Shown piece after piece: positions 1 to 8,757 of a DNA stretch of 25,329 nucleotides. Both the position numbers and the translations under genes were made by a program. A model generated the notes under the pieces. The model had not been told where the DNA came from. It made no database searches and was given only the letters and a program-made list of their open reading frames with translations. The stretch is taken from positions 720,799 to 746,127 of the forward strand of contig BFEA01000307.1 in NCBI GenBank assembly GCA_003427395.1. Reading direction: 5' to 3'. Each line of letters starts with the position of its first letter. The first letter of the stretch is position 1. Origin of the DNA: Chara braunii (lineage: Eukaryota; Streptophyta; Charophyceae; Charales; Characeae).

Positions 1-873
1 AGTCGTTAAGGAAGGGGGTGAGAACAACATAAAAAGAAAGATGTAGGAGATAAGAGAAAGAATAGATTGTCTTCCACAAAAAAAGTGAGTGCCTGGTTGT
101 ACAGGCCCGATGCTCGCCGCTACATATATCTTAATGTTTTTGGCCGGGCCGGGCAAGTGACCCCGGGCCACTCTGGTAGGTGTAATGGATAGAGGTACAC
201 ATAAGACGATGTACACGCATACGAAGATCAAGTCAACATGACAGGCTCAACGTAGACAGGTCTGCACCAATGTAGCCAAAGTATTCAAAATTAACACAAC
301 ATCAGAAATGGCTCCCCGATGCGTTTCGACTGCCGCCTCGCAGTCATCCTCAGGGGGTTTCCCACCACTCTGGTAGCCTAGATGGGTACAATAATGTTAG
401 GGGTTACTTCCTTCTCCAAGGAAACAAAGCAAAAGAGAAAACTGGTGTGAACAAACCATCATCTCCACACTTAGGACAAAAGGTGATGGGGTTGCAGCAC
501 ACGAACATGGGGGGCTCAACACCGCAGCACCAAGTGTGGCGATAACTTAGACAAAATCAACTCTTCTGCATTGTTTTCTTGCAGAGATGATGCCACATGT
601 TTGTTTAGGGAAGCAGATGCTGCAAAACAGAAGTGTAAGGGGTTGAGTTGGCAAAACATGTTGTCAGCCTATAGAAAAAAGAGATGTGGGCGGAATCGTA
701 ATATCTTTATTCCCCAGCAATCGCAATGGTAGTCTGCTGTCGGAGTGTATTATGACATTGCCAGTGCAGAATACGCGCTAGAAGAGCGCAGTCCCTTCTT
801 GGCAGGGTTCCGAATTATTCTGAGGCAGTGGATGGCAAAGCGTGTCAAACTACTCACCATGACAGCTGGCCTT

Positions 874-894
874 AAAAAAAAAAAAAAAAAAAAA
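874..894 (+). repeat. Poly(A) run, 21 bp
   Basis: An uninterrupted run of 21 A on the plus strand. It could be the tail of a retroposed sequence lying to its left (roughly 1-873), but I recognise no LINE, SINE or gene sequence there and saw no clear target-site duplication. It may equally be a simple homopolymer. Confidence 0.85.
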
Positions 895-1800
895 CAAAGC
901 TTCCTTGACCACAGCTGCATTGCACCCCTGTCCTGCGTACCGTCTTCACCCTGATAGAAGGCCCAGTCATTGTAGTTGTACCTGGACTGAAAATTGCCCC
1001 AAATGCGTCTATAATGACCGGGCGCTCTATCCGGGGTGAAGACGGTAGCAATTATAACCGTCTGCTTGCCGACAACAGCGATCCAGAGCATGGTCATTAT
1101 ACTATGGGCACTCTTTTTCACATGTTTCGAGTTCTTCCAGGACTCGCACCTCTTCTGCACTGGACTCCTTAAGAAAGATCTGGAGAGTGATCCCTGTTAA
1201 TTCAAACTCAATGCAACAGTTACTGCTGGTGTCCTATTTGTCGGCGCAGAAAGGAAAGGCATGCAGTGGAAGGATGCCATCCACTTCCACAGACGCCAGT
1301 GCACTGGCAGCACACCTTCCACTCAAATCGATGTCGGATTCTGAGAAGAAAAAAAACATGAATCTGCAACTTGAGTACCTTGGAAAGCTTTCGCCAACTC
1401 GTCAAAGAGTTGGGCTTCAAACGACTGACAAAGTAGTTACTTGCATCATTGCTTTGGCCGTTTTTCTTCTTGGGCTTCATCTTCATCGTCTTCGTTTTTT
1501 GTTTAGTCTTTTTTTATGCTCTGATGTGATCAGCAATGAAAAGTATGTTCACTGCTCTCTGAAAAAAGCACTTGGAACTGCTGTACATCATCCACCCGCT
1601 AAGAGTTCAAACCCCATTCAATACACGTTCGACCCTTTATGTCAGGGGGTACAGAAAAACATAAGCAGGACTGAAAAGGAAAACATGCCCGACAACAAAA
1701 GGAGAAAAGAAGTCTGAATCATTCCATTCCATTTGGGACAGATGTGGAGTTGGCTGCCTGTTTCTTTCTTTGTTTGTTTTTCTGTTTGCATTGGGGCTCA

Positions 1801-1850
1801 CTTTTCTTTTCTTTCTTTCTTTCTTGTTTTTCTTTTTTCTTTTTTTTTTT
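1801..1850. repeat. T-rich (CTTT)n-like tract
   Basis: About 50 bp of almost pure T with scattered C and one G, partly in CTTT/CTTTT units, ending in an 11-T run. Read on the minus strand it is an A/G tract that could be a degenerate retroposon tail, but no element is recognisable to its right. Confidence 0.8.
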
Positions 1851-2069
1851 GAACCGCCAGTTCTACTAGGGGTGTTGATATCGCATTGATACATCTTGTA
1901 GCTCAACAATTGTTGGTCATTGTTTCCTGGGGCTGTGGTTGTTTGTCTTGCTGGTCCGGGACTCCATTGTCCCATGGAGCTGCTAGTAACACCCATCCCA
2001 TCTTGGGGCACCCCTTATCTGTTAACTCAGCCCTGTCCGGCGGCCCCCCTGTTGATTGTTTCCTTGTCC

Positions 2070-2461
2070 GACTTTTTAAACCCTTCCAAGTTCCAACCCT
2101 ATACCTACTCCTTTTCCCTGCATAACATGCTTAACATATTATCTATCCTTGGAGACTAAAAGATCTGAAGATCTGCAAGGAGGACTGCCAGGAAATGATT
2201 AGCGATGCAATGCAATGTAGTGCGATAGAACTCGAATCGTTGAGAGAGGATTATGTCTATTTATCTGACTTTTTTTGAACCCTTTAAACCCTATACCCTC
2301 TCCAATCCCATGCATAGCATGTTCTCATGCATAGCATGTTCTCGATCCTTGAAGCCTAAAAGATCTGAAGATCTGCAAGGAAACCAGGCAGGAGATGATT
2401 AGTGATGCAGTGTGAAGCAGTGCAGTAGAGCACGACTCATTGATAGAGGAATATGCATATA
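2070..2461. repeat. Two-copy tandem duplication, ~197-200 bp period
   Basis: Unit 1 runs about 2070-2266 and unit 2 about 2267-2461. Both start with GACTTTTT and an AAACCCT-like stretch, both contain the inverted motif AGATCTGAAGATCT followed by GCAAGGA, and both continue with ATGATTAG(C/T)GATGCA. The motif lies at 2161 and 2361, 200 bp apart; the starts are 197 bp apart. The units differ by many substitutions and small indels, so the duplication is not recent. No coding potential is seen. Confidence 0.85.
2310..2343. repeat. 17-bp exact tandem duplication
   Basis: ATGCATAGCATGTTCTC occurs twice back to back (2310-2326 and 2327-2343) inside the second unit of the larger tandem duplication. 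The first unit has only a single, diverged counterpart (GCATAACATGCTTAAC), so this step happened after the larger duplication. Confidence 0.9.
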
Positions 2462-2660
2462 CCTATACAACTGCCTGGCTGTGGGGATTGTCAGGTACTG
2501 TGAAGACACAAACTGCATGTCTCGCTGTCGCCTTTCCAGCCACCGTGCGGCGTGGCTCCTGCTGAAGATTGAGTACAGCGTCCCTTCCAACTTTCACCTT
2601 CCCAGCAGTCCCTCGTCATAGTTGCTCGCTGCTGGTCTCTCCGTCGATTTCTTGCAAGGG

Positions 2661-2700
2661 TGTCACAGTGGCCGTTGCTGTGTCACAGTGGCCGTTGCTG
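2661..2700. repeat. 20-bp exact tandem duplication
   Basis: TGTCACAGTGGCCGTTGCTG is repeated twice without a difference (2661-2680, 2681-2700). It lies just beyond the 3' end of the LINE fragment on the minus strand. It is too short to say whether it arose by replication slippage or as a target-site duplication with nothing between. Confidence 0.9.
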
Positions 2701-3480
2701 CTTCACTGCAGTCGACGGTTGACCAGGTCGGGCTATCTTCTTCTGTGTAAGTTGAGTTGAGAGTGACTGGAGGTGGCGACCGTCATATAGGTAGGTGAGT
2801 GCTTCTGGGGGGACATGAGGGGCAGTGGGGGGTAATCCGGTGGAGTGTTTTGGGGGATGGGCAGGGGACGGGAGGGTGTAAGGGGTGGGGAGCCCATGGG
2901 CAGCGAGGGAGCTGGGGGCGGGGGTAGCGGGCGGGGGACTTGTCGGTAGCTTAGGGAGAGGTGGAGGAGACCGAAGTGGGGAATCAACCGGAAGGGGAGA
3001 AGGCGGTGAAGGCGGTGGAGGAGGTGACTGGGGAGGCTGGGAGGGTAGGGGTGGGGCCCCCTGTGGGTAGGGGTGGGAGTGGAGGTGAGAGTCCATAGAA
3101 GCTTGGGAACAGTGGACAGATGTTGGGTTGGCTGTTGCCATTGCCCCTGACGACAGACCCGGCAGCGGTGTGTCGAAACAGTCTCAGTGCAGGAAGGACC
3201 ATTGGTCTTCCAGCGTCGCCCAATTTTTCCAGATAAGCTTTCCAGTCTCCTGGACTTCGGCCAGCTTGCGGTGGGGGTCAAGCCAGCATTCGTTAAATGC
3301 TGAGATAGCCTGTTGTTTTTTCTGTCTATCCGGACTCCCTACTACCTCTTTTCTACCAGCTTTGACCAAGTTAGCCCAGATAATTTCTACTAGTTCAGCT
3401 TCGGCATGGTGATAGCCAAACGTCCTTTCTTGTCGCTCTGCCGAGCACCTCATCCGCCATATGACCATCAGGACCACCTG
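2683..3480 (-). pseudogene. LINE copy A: C-terminal end of ORF2 with proline-rich tail
   Basis: This is a 5'-truncated fragment of an L1-like ORF2, after the RT and zf-RVT-like motif. The minus strand encodes a segment starting VVLMVIWRMRC.AERQ (about 3480-3440) and continuing through ELVEIIWANLVKAG to CWLDPHRKLAEVQ. The same segment occurs in copy C (LVILMVIWRMRCLAERQ ... KWIDPNHKMAEVQ) and, more diverged, in copy P (VIWALWWQRC). One in-frame TGA at 3184-3186 interrupts the frame; the frame then continues into about 100 residues very rich in proline and serine, ending at 2683. Copies B, C and P also end in proline-rich sequence, so I read this as a family feature. No enzymatic motif is present. 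Upstream ORF2 sequence is missing and is replaced at 3483 by the A-rich tail of another insertion. The function of this C-terminal part is unknown. Confidence 0.75.
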
Positions 3481-3482
3481 CC

Positions 3483-3633
3483 TTTTTTTTTCTTTTTTCT
3501 TTTTTCTGTTAAGAAACTGCCCAAGCAGGTGCTGATAAGAGCAGGCGCCACTAGCACTGTCGGGGAGGCTCCATTTATTGGTGGGGAGCAGCACCTGTTG
3601 GAAATCGGGTCCAGCGTCCCTGTGGAGTACAAT
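3483..3633 (-). mobile_element. LINE 3'-UTR fragment with A-rich tail
   Basis: On the minus strand this reads as a 3'-UTR fragment (about 3633-3520) followed by an A-rich tail at 3507-3483 (runs of A broken by G). The UTR part matches the plus-strand 3' UTR of copy P at about 13661-13757, in the same sense: both share GGACGCTGGACCCG, the CTCCCCACCAATA-ATGGAGCCTC block and GCTCTTATCAGCACC. A very short LINE insertion therefore abuts, or inserted into, copy A. I could not find a convincing target-site duplication. Confidence 0.7.
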
Positions 3634-3882
3634 GTGGACAATATGTGTGGGCATGATATGTCAGTATCCATGCAAGGGCCGGGCAGGTAGGCAGCCCAGC
3701 CATTCTTGTTCCTACGAGTTATCAAATATCCTAATGTTGTTGTAATCTTTGACTGTCAATTACTACCTATCTGTTTATTGCACCATGTTGTTGTATCTGT
3801 TATGATAAACCCTTAAACCCTAATGGCCGTCATTCTCATATTGCCCGGGGTGCAGTCTTGTGCAGTGTTGTGACAGTGTGAA
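3634..3882. other. Unassigned non-coding stretch
   Basis: No coding sequence or repeat family is recognised. It may include more of the 3'-UTR fragment to its left, since the match to copy P fades gradually. One short AAACCCTTAAACCCTAA string (about 3808-3824) resembles the plant telomere unit but comprises only about two units. Confidence 0.5.
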
Positions 3883-3883
3883 G

Positions 3884-3927
<44 letters not shown>
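3883..3927. repeat. (GT)n microsatellite
   Basis: About 45 bp of GT dinucleotides with one TTT interruption near 3898-3900. On the minus strand, the sense of the neighbouring LINE 3'-UTR repeats, it is (AC)n and lies at the far end of those repeats, so it may be a decayed tail. Confidence 0.9.
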
Positions 3928-3959
3928 AAGTGTATTGTGTAAGCGTGGAGCTGATGTGG

Positions 3960-4400
3960 GGTGGCTTCTGCCACCCCCTGTTCCCTCCCTCCCGAATACG
4001 AATGATGTATATTACCCTCCAAGGCTCATCCTATTGTGGTCTCCCTCCTTCCATTACACATTTCATCATGTCATTGAGGTGTCATTGTTGTGTCCACTTG
4101 TGTTCCCCTGTGTTAACCTTGCATCCATTGCCGTGTAGACCCCATCCTAGTGTGCTTCTGGCCTCCTTCATGTTCCCTCCCTCCCAAGTACCCATATCAT
4201 TGTATCACTTTTTTTTTTTTTTTATCAGTCTGTCTAAGCTCTATCTCCATTGTTGTGTCCACCTGTGTTAGGCTTCCAACTGTGGGGCACAGTCTGTTGT
4301 CCACGAACTGTATCACCATTGTTGTTCCCACCTGTATTCCCCTATGTTAGCCTTCCAGCAATTGCCGTCTGAAGTCGTCTGAAGCTCATCCCAGTGTGAT
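3960..4400 (-). repeat. Degenerate tandem repeats of a LINE 3' UTR
   Basis: Several blocks recur in the same order. CATTGTTGTG.CCAC(C/T)TGT appears at 4083, 4248 and 4317; the 4083 and 4317 blocks stay alignable for about 52 bp up to ATTGCCGT. TGTTCCCTCCCTCCC appears at 3979 and 4171. CTCATCC or CCATCCTAGTGTG-like blocks appear at 4023, 4141 and 4386. Spacing is roughly 190-235 bp. The array straddles the poly(A) tail at 4209-4223, so it is either one 3' UTR with internal duplications or two 3' ends joined. No coding potential. Confidence 0.65.
4209..4223 (-). repeat. Poly(A) tail of copy B
   Basis: Fifteen T on the plus strand, hence A15 on the sense strand of copy B, about 210 bp after the end of the proline-rich frame. 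This fits the 3' tail left by target-primed reverse transcription. Similar 3'-UTR repeats continue on its other side, so the exact element end is uncertain. Confidence 0.6.
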
Positions 4401-4432
4401 CAGGGTCCGTTGTCCAGGCGTGGGTGGTGACT

Positions 4433-4699
4433 TCATCTTTTTGTCTCCAGGGAGTTATCCCTTATGCTGCTCCTGTAGTGGGAAGTCCCTTCTTGACCGG
4501 CCTTCTGCGACGAGAATGGGGGTTGGATATGGATGGAGAGGGGGACTGTGGGTTCGGAATAAGGGAGGGATTGGGAAGGGTTTGGATAGGGCCATGAGGG
4601 GGGGCATGAGGGGGGGATGAGCAGATCCTGATGTGTAAGGGATATTGTCAGTCCGGGACGAGGATGAAAATGGTCAGTTGGAATGGGAACTGAAAGTGA
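4433..4699 (-). pseudogene. LINE copy B: proline-rich C-terminal tail of ORF2
   Basis: The minus strand encodes a proline- and serine-rich stretch (for example LLIPPSCPPSWPYPNPSQ) ending at a stop at 4433-4435. It lies in the same place, after the C-terminal segment, as the proline-rich tails of copies A, C and P, although the sequences barely align beyond composition. The opposite strand is correspondingly G-rich (runs of seven G near 4600-4617). No catalytic motif is present. Whether it was translated as part of ORF2 in the ancestor is inferred from the shared position. Confidence 0.5.
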
Positions 4700-5499
4700 C
4701 TTCTTGGTAAGCGTTCCCATTGTGGTTCTGTCATCATCCACTATTTCCATCGCAGCTGGTTGTCTTGATCCAGTTCGCAGAGTTTTTCTGCACTGTCCAC
4801 TCAGATAGAGCAAAAGTTATCAGAGAGTTCATTCCGTTTGGTTGTATTAACGGTGATTGTTTCTAGGATCGAGGCCCTTGCCTCCATATAGCCATATGTG
4901 TGCTGCCTGTGCTCACGCCAATAACATTGGTAATCATGTTATTGCCAACAGGTTAAGGCTGAAGGGTGTCCACCTGACACCTTGCGAGGACGTTTCCCCC
5001 AACAAGATGATGTTAAGGTCCCATGGGAGGTGGTTGCCCATTAGATGATGCCACACTGCATCCCACCATTGCGAAAGCTGAGCCACCATATAGCAGTCCA
5101 GCAAGCAATGTTCTATTGTAGCTCGTTTCTTGGGGGGGACCCACCGCGATAGGTACAGAGTGGAGATAGTTCACCCCGGGTTTCCAAGTTCATTCTAGAC
5201 ACAATCCAGTCCGGGGTGGGAAGACATCTGTGTATGATCTGCCACTGTAGTGCTCGCAGATTAGTAGGTCGGATAGTCGAGTAGGCGACCCATCTAATTG
5301 TGTTGAAGTCCTCTGCGTTGAGGGGCGAGTCTCTAAGCCACCGGAGTCTAACCTGTTCGGAAATATGTGCCGGTTTCCTTGCCATTTTGTACCCATCCTT
5401 AAATGTGTATGCCATATCTGCAGTTTTCGGGAGACCCCCATATCTCATCCCATTCTTGTGGATTGAATGGAAGCTGACAAAGGGGGGTGACCGGCTCAT
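4700..5499 (-). pseudogene. LINE copy B: zf-RVT-like region and C-terminal segment of ORF2
   Basis: Minus strand. The open part, 5499-5113, contains LRALQWQIIHRCLPTPDWI and LETRGELSPLC, the block before the zinc motif, closely matching copy C (RALQWQIIQCCLPTPDWI ... LEQKGVISPIC). The second Cys of the expected C-x2-C pair reads Arg (CTYR) and the frame breaks there. In another frame TIEHCLLDCYMVAQL and QWWDAVW supply the His and last Cys of the motif, followed by LPWDLNIILLGE as in copy C. Further on, a degraded MAIWR corresponds to the MVIWRMRC segment of copies A and C. Several stops follow. In related LINEs this zinc motif follows the RT and is presumed to bind RNA or DNA; here it is broken. 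Confidence 0.7.
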
Positions 5500-6591
5500 A
5501 CACGAAGAGTCCTTTGTTGCTATCTGTGATCACACAAATTCTAATGAGTCCTGCTACGGGTGTCTGAGGGTCGAGATCATCGTGGCGGTCCAGTTTGGGA
5601 GGTGTGGTGTGTCAGCCTTAAGTCTCACCTCTTGGGGGGTAACCGCCTCTACATTGTATAGTACCATTGAAATCGGTCAGTCCTCTGGCCGCACCACCCC
5701 GTCCCCCTGTTGTATTGTCGGGCCTCTCTTGAGTTCCAGGACCCATGCCAGGGGGAAAGCCTCTTGGATCTCTTGTAGTCCCTCTTCCGACTTTCTGACG
5801 TCGTGCAACTTTTGTCGAAGGTCCTGGACCGACAGCCATGTGCTTGCATGGACATTCCATAAACAGCAACTATGTAAATCCCTCTTCTCACCCAGGGGAG
5901 CCATGTGGAGCCCATTTGCAGTGAGAATGGTTTACCTATATGATCCAGTATGCTTGGGTTTCCAAAGAGGGGTTGTTTCCATATTTCCTACCATTTGAGT
6001 GGGATAGGTTTTTGGGACGGTCCTCATTTTCTCCACACACGCAGCATATCTATCCATAGGGGGTCCGTTTTGAGATCCCATTTAGCGGAGGAGGTAGGCG
6101 TATCGTCCCGTCTGTTCATGGGGGTGTTGGGAGCGACCAATGTTTGTTAGTTAGCCACTGCAGTGGGTGGACTCGATTGCTATTTGTGCATTGTTGGGGC
6201 GCACAAATGGTTAACAGGTACCCCCAAGTTAGTAAGAAGTGCACTTTACAGATTGGTGTGAAGTATGGTTAAAATGACCGTTTGGTTTTCTTATAAATGG
6301 GGGTGAAAATTGGGGGGTCGATTAACCTTCTGTCCTGGGGCTAGGGCGGAGATCTGGATGGTTGCATATGGTGTCCAAGGGATATCATTGCCTAACAACC
6401 ATCTTATCATAAATTTAAAAATCAACTCTTTTATTTCATTCTCCGGGTCGAGTATGCCTAAACCCCCCTAGGCCCGTGGCTTTGTGATGACGTCTCCCAT
6501 GCCACCCTCTTGATACACATGGTGTGTTCATGGTCCCCTCGCCAGAGACAGGCGGACGCTGCCCGTTTTAATGTCGTTAATTGTCTCCGGC
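5500..6591 (-). pseudogene. LINE copy B: degraded thumb/connection region of ORF2
   Basis: This links RT to the zf-RVT-like motif. On the minus strand short pieces in changing frames align with copy C: LWRGDHEHTMCIKRVAWE near 6520; AKWDLKTDPLWIDML near 6080 (copy C: MRWDLKQDPLWTAIL); QPLFGNPSILD near 5960 (also PLFGNRWVTNL in copy P); and a W.PWVRRGIY piece near 5900. Stops and frameshifts are dense. No catalytic residues are expected here; the value of the region is to show that copy B is collinear with copies C and P rather than rearranged. Confidence 0.65.
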
Positions 6592-7988
6592 TTAGTTGCC
6601 AAAGACCACCTTGTACCATATTGCCACAAATATGACATTGTTGATTGCCAGTGCTCCGCCCACCAGCGAAGTATGAGTTGTTTTCCAGGTATTCATGCGT
6701 TGAATTATGTCAACCAGTGTATCGTCATGATCATGGGTGAGGCCAAGAGCGGTGAGGTTTACCCCCAACACTCTAATAGCAGCATCCTCAGGCTTCCAGT
6801 CGACCCTTGGAGCATCAGGTGGTAGGCTGTTATCTCTATTGAGCCGCCATCCTTCTGTCTTCGTGCCCCAATTTACTTTCATGTTTGGTGCGACCTCAAA
6901 TAGATGGATCGTCTGTGCCAGTGCCTGAAAGCTGGCAGGGTCGGCTCGTAAGAGGACGGTGAGGTCGTCTGCGAAGATGGATGTGACTGGGACAAGGAGG
7001 GCGGGTATCTCCTGTACTGCAATTCTTTGTATCTCAAGATTGACCCTTATCATTGTAGCCAATGCTTTCATCATGAGGACAAATAACATTGGGGCTATGG
7101 GGTCTCCTTGTCTCACATATCTCTGCAGTCTGAATGGGGCCGCGAGGTGGCCATTCATCATGACATTTGTGGTTGCTGTTATGTGGAATATGTTTACCCA
7201 TTCCACAAATTTGGGTCCAAATTAAACTTGGTAAGACATAATTCCAAGAAGTCCCAATCCACATGATCATATGTTTTTTCGAAGTCAATAAAGAGAATGG
7301 CAACGTCCACTTTCCGATGTCTTGTGCATTTGATGATTTCATTGACTAACAGTATGTTATCCTGAATGTTCTGGTATGGCATGAAGTCAGACTGGTCAGG
7401 ATGGATGAGGTATGAGAGATGTGGGTGGAGTCTGTTAGCCCAGACTTTTGCCACAATTTTATAGGGGACCAGAAGAAGAGTGATAGGCCTGTAATTCCAT
7501 ATATCTTCCTTGTCCCCCTTTTTATACATGAGGGTTGTGATCCCTTGGCCAATCATCTCTCCAAACGTCTCCTCCCTATAGACCGCATTCACATATTGGC
7601 ATAAATCTTCTTGGAATGTCTTCCAGAAGTGGAGCCAGAATTCTTTGGGGAAAGAATCAATCCCCGGGGTCTTCTCATCATCCATATCCCGTAAGGCCAG
7701 GAGGATATCCTCCTGTGTGATCGATGCCTCCATTGCGTCCCATTGTTGTGTAGTAAGTAGTGACGGGATAGCATTTAGGAGGGTGTCTCTAGCTGTCTGC
7801 AGAAGACGGGGTGGATGCTGGTTAGACTCTAATGTGAAAAGCCTTTGGTAGCATGTCAAGGCATACTCAACTATCTTATAGGCGTTGGATGCTGGTGGTT
7901 GGCTGTTGTCGAAGGGGTGTCTCAAGGATGAGACTGTGGTTTGTCTATTTCTAGCCTTGGCTTTTCGGAAGAACGTCTTTGTCATCAT
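6592..7988 (-). pseudogene. LINE copy B: reverse transcriptase domain
   Basis: This RT would copy the element's RNA at a nicked chromosomal target. On the minus strand the first frame (7988-7194) has the conserved TKTFFRKAKAR entry motif, DDEKTPGIDSFPKEFW, YKKGDKEDIWNYRPITLL, and palm motif A in LFIDFEKTYDHVDWDFL. The second frame (7206-6592) has VRQGDPIAPMLFVLMM (motif B), the catalytic IFADDL (motif C, FADD at 6964-6975), VNWGTKTEGW (motif D) and LGVNLTALG. The two frames differ, so a frameshift lies near 7200 between motifs A and B. All three catalytic aspartates are kept, but the shift and the upstream stop in the linker make the product non-functional. The length and motif order are those of L1-like RTs. 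Confidence 0.9.
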
Positions 7989-8360
7989 TCCTTCTGCTGA
8001 ATCCTTCTTGATTCGTGCCTGAATTCTCCACTTCTATCTTTGGTCATCAAGATAGTCGTGTAGTTGAGCCCTTGCTCTTTGGAGAGCATCGTAGGTATCT
8101 GTGTCCACTGGGTGGTCCATGCGGTGAGCATCCCATTCTTCTACGTGGGCCATTAGCGTCTCAAGGTTTTCCTTACGCTCCATAGCGTTTTTAATTGAGA
8201 TTTTTTGTACTCTTTCCCGGACTTGTGCGACGCCGTCGCTGAACCAATGGACTAGGCTGTCATCATCAGGTTTGTGTGGAGACCAGTACTCCCATAACTC
8301 CTTCACTAGGGAGTCAAAGGAAGGGAGCTTAAAAAGCATGTTGTTGAATTGGAAAAAAAA
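7989..8360 (-). pseudogene. LINE copy B: EN-RT linker of ORF2
   Basis: The minus strand encodes LFKLPSFDSLVKELWEYW, then VHWFSDGVAQVRERVQKI and a helical, charged stretch. Copy C has LLKLPALKTLVQEFWEYR and VEWFNDGVTQLRDKIKKL at the same place, and copy D has IAWFNNGLFFLAKK. The W-F-x-x-G motif thus marks the linker in all three copies. A TAG stop (8034-8036) interrupts the frame, which otherwise continues into the RT entry at 7988. The linker probably connects EN and RT structurally; no activity is known. Confidence 0.75.
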
Positions 8361-8757
8361 CGGTCCTTTTTTATGTGTGAGTGGAAGGACAGGTCAATCA
8401 CGATCATACGGTGGTCAAAGGACTTGCACGACGAAATGGTGCAGACATCCGCAACCGTAAGAAGTCCTGAGATTTCTTCTGAGATGAGGGCTAGATCGAT
8501 CCTGGAGTTTGCAACGCCTCTGTCCCCCCTCGATCTCACACACATGAATGCCCTTTTAGTAGGATGGAGTTGTCTGTACGAGTCTATGAGATTCAGATTT
8601 GCCATCATATGTCCCAGGGCGGTGACATTGGGTCCGCAGTACACAGGAGCATTCTGGGTGGGGGATCGCCTGTCAATCATCGGGTCCTGTGTTGTGTTGA
8701 AATCCCCCACCATCACGATAGGGGCATCTCGAGGGAGCAGGTGCGTTGTGAAAGAGT
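8306..8757 (-). pseudogene. LINE copy B: C-terminal half of AP-type endonuclease
   Basis: In L1-like elements this domain nicks target DNA. On the minus strand LPRDAPIVMVGDFN is readable, with the catalytic GDFN at 8696-8707, then LIDSYRQLHPTKRAFMCV, NSRIDLALISEE and KSFDHRMIVIDL (the SDH-type motif, here FDH). The N-terminal half with the catalytic Glu (ETH) is absent: homology stops at about 8757, where plus-strand ORF1 sequence of copy P starts. After FDHR the frame shifts in a T8 run (A8 on plus, 8353-8360): the EN frame reads DRFFSNSTTC, while the shifted frame gives FFQFNNMLFKLP, which matches copy C. Confidence 0.85.

Larger units (their letters stand above)
1..2682. other. No recognisable gene; non-coding DNA with simple repeats
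   Basis: I recognise no protein family, tRNA or rRNA here. Open frames are short, overlap on both strands and carry low-complexity tracts (for example a poly-Phe run made by the poly(A) tract), so I treat them as chance. The stretch holds a 21-bp A run, a T-rich tract, a ~197-200-bp tandem duplication and two short exact duplications, each listed separately. It may contain old repeat remnants too decayed to name. Confidence 0.6.
4209..8757 (-). mobile_element. LINE copy B, 5'-truncated in the endonuclease, L1-like
   Basis: A minus-strand LINE running from mid-EN (8757) through linker, RT, thumb/connection, zf-RVT-like region and proline-rich tail to a 3' UTR. It ends at a 15-bp poly(A) (T run on plus, 4209-4223). 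ORF1 and the first half of EN are absent. Order and spacing match copy C throughout. The reading frame is broken by a T8 frameshift after EN, a stop in the linker, a frameshift inside RT and many stops after RT. Its 5' end lies head-to-head with copy P on the opposite strand. It should be inactive. Confidence 0.85.

Noticed and set aside
750-1160. 136-residue open frame on the minus strand
   Set aside because: It contains a poly-Phe run made by the poly(A) tract, overlaps other frames and resembles no family I know. I could not support it as a gene.
1187-1717. 176-residue open frame on the plus strand
   Set aside because: Composition looks random, there is no motif, and it has a competing frame on the other strand. 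Treated as chance.
3806-3824. Plant telomere-like AAACCCT units (also near 2280)
   Set aside because: Only about two imperfect units at each site, which is within chance for AT-rich DNA and no evidence for an interstitial telomere.
8349-8750. Plus-strand open frame across 8349-8750
   Set aside because: This is the antisense of copy B's endonuclease; only the part after about 8758 matches ORF1 of the LINE.
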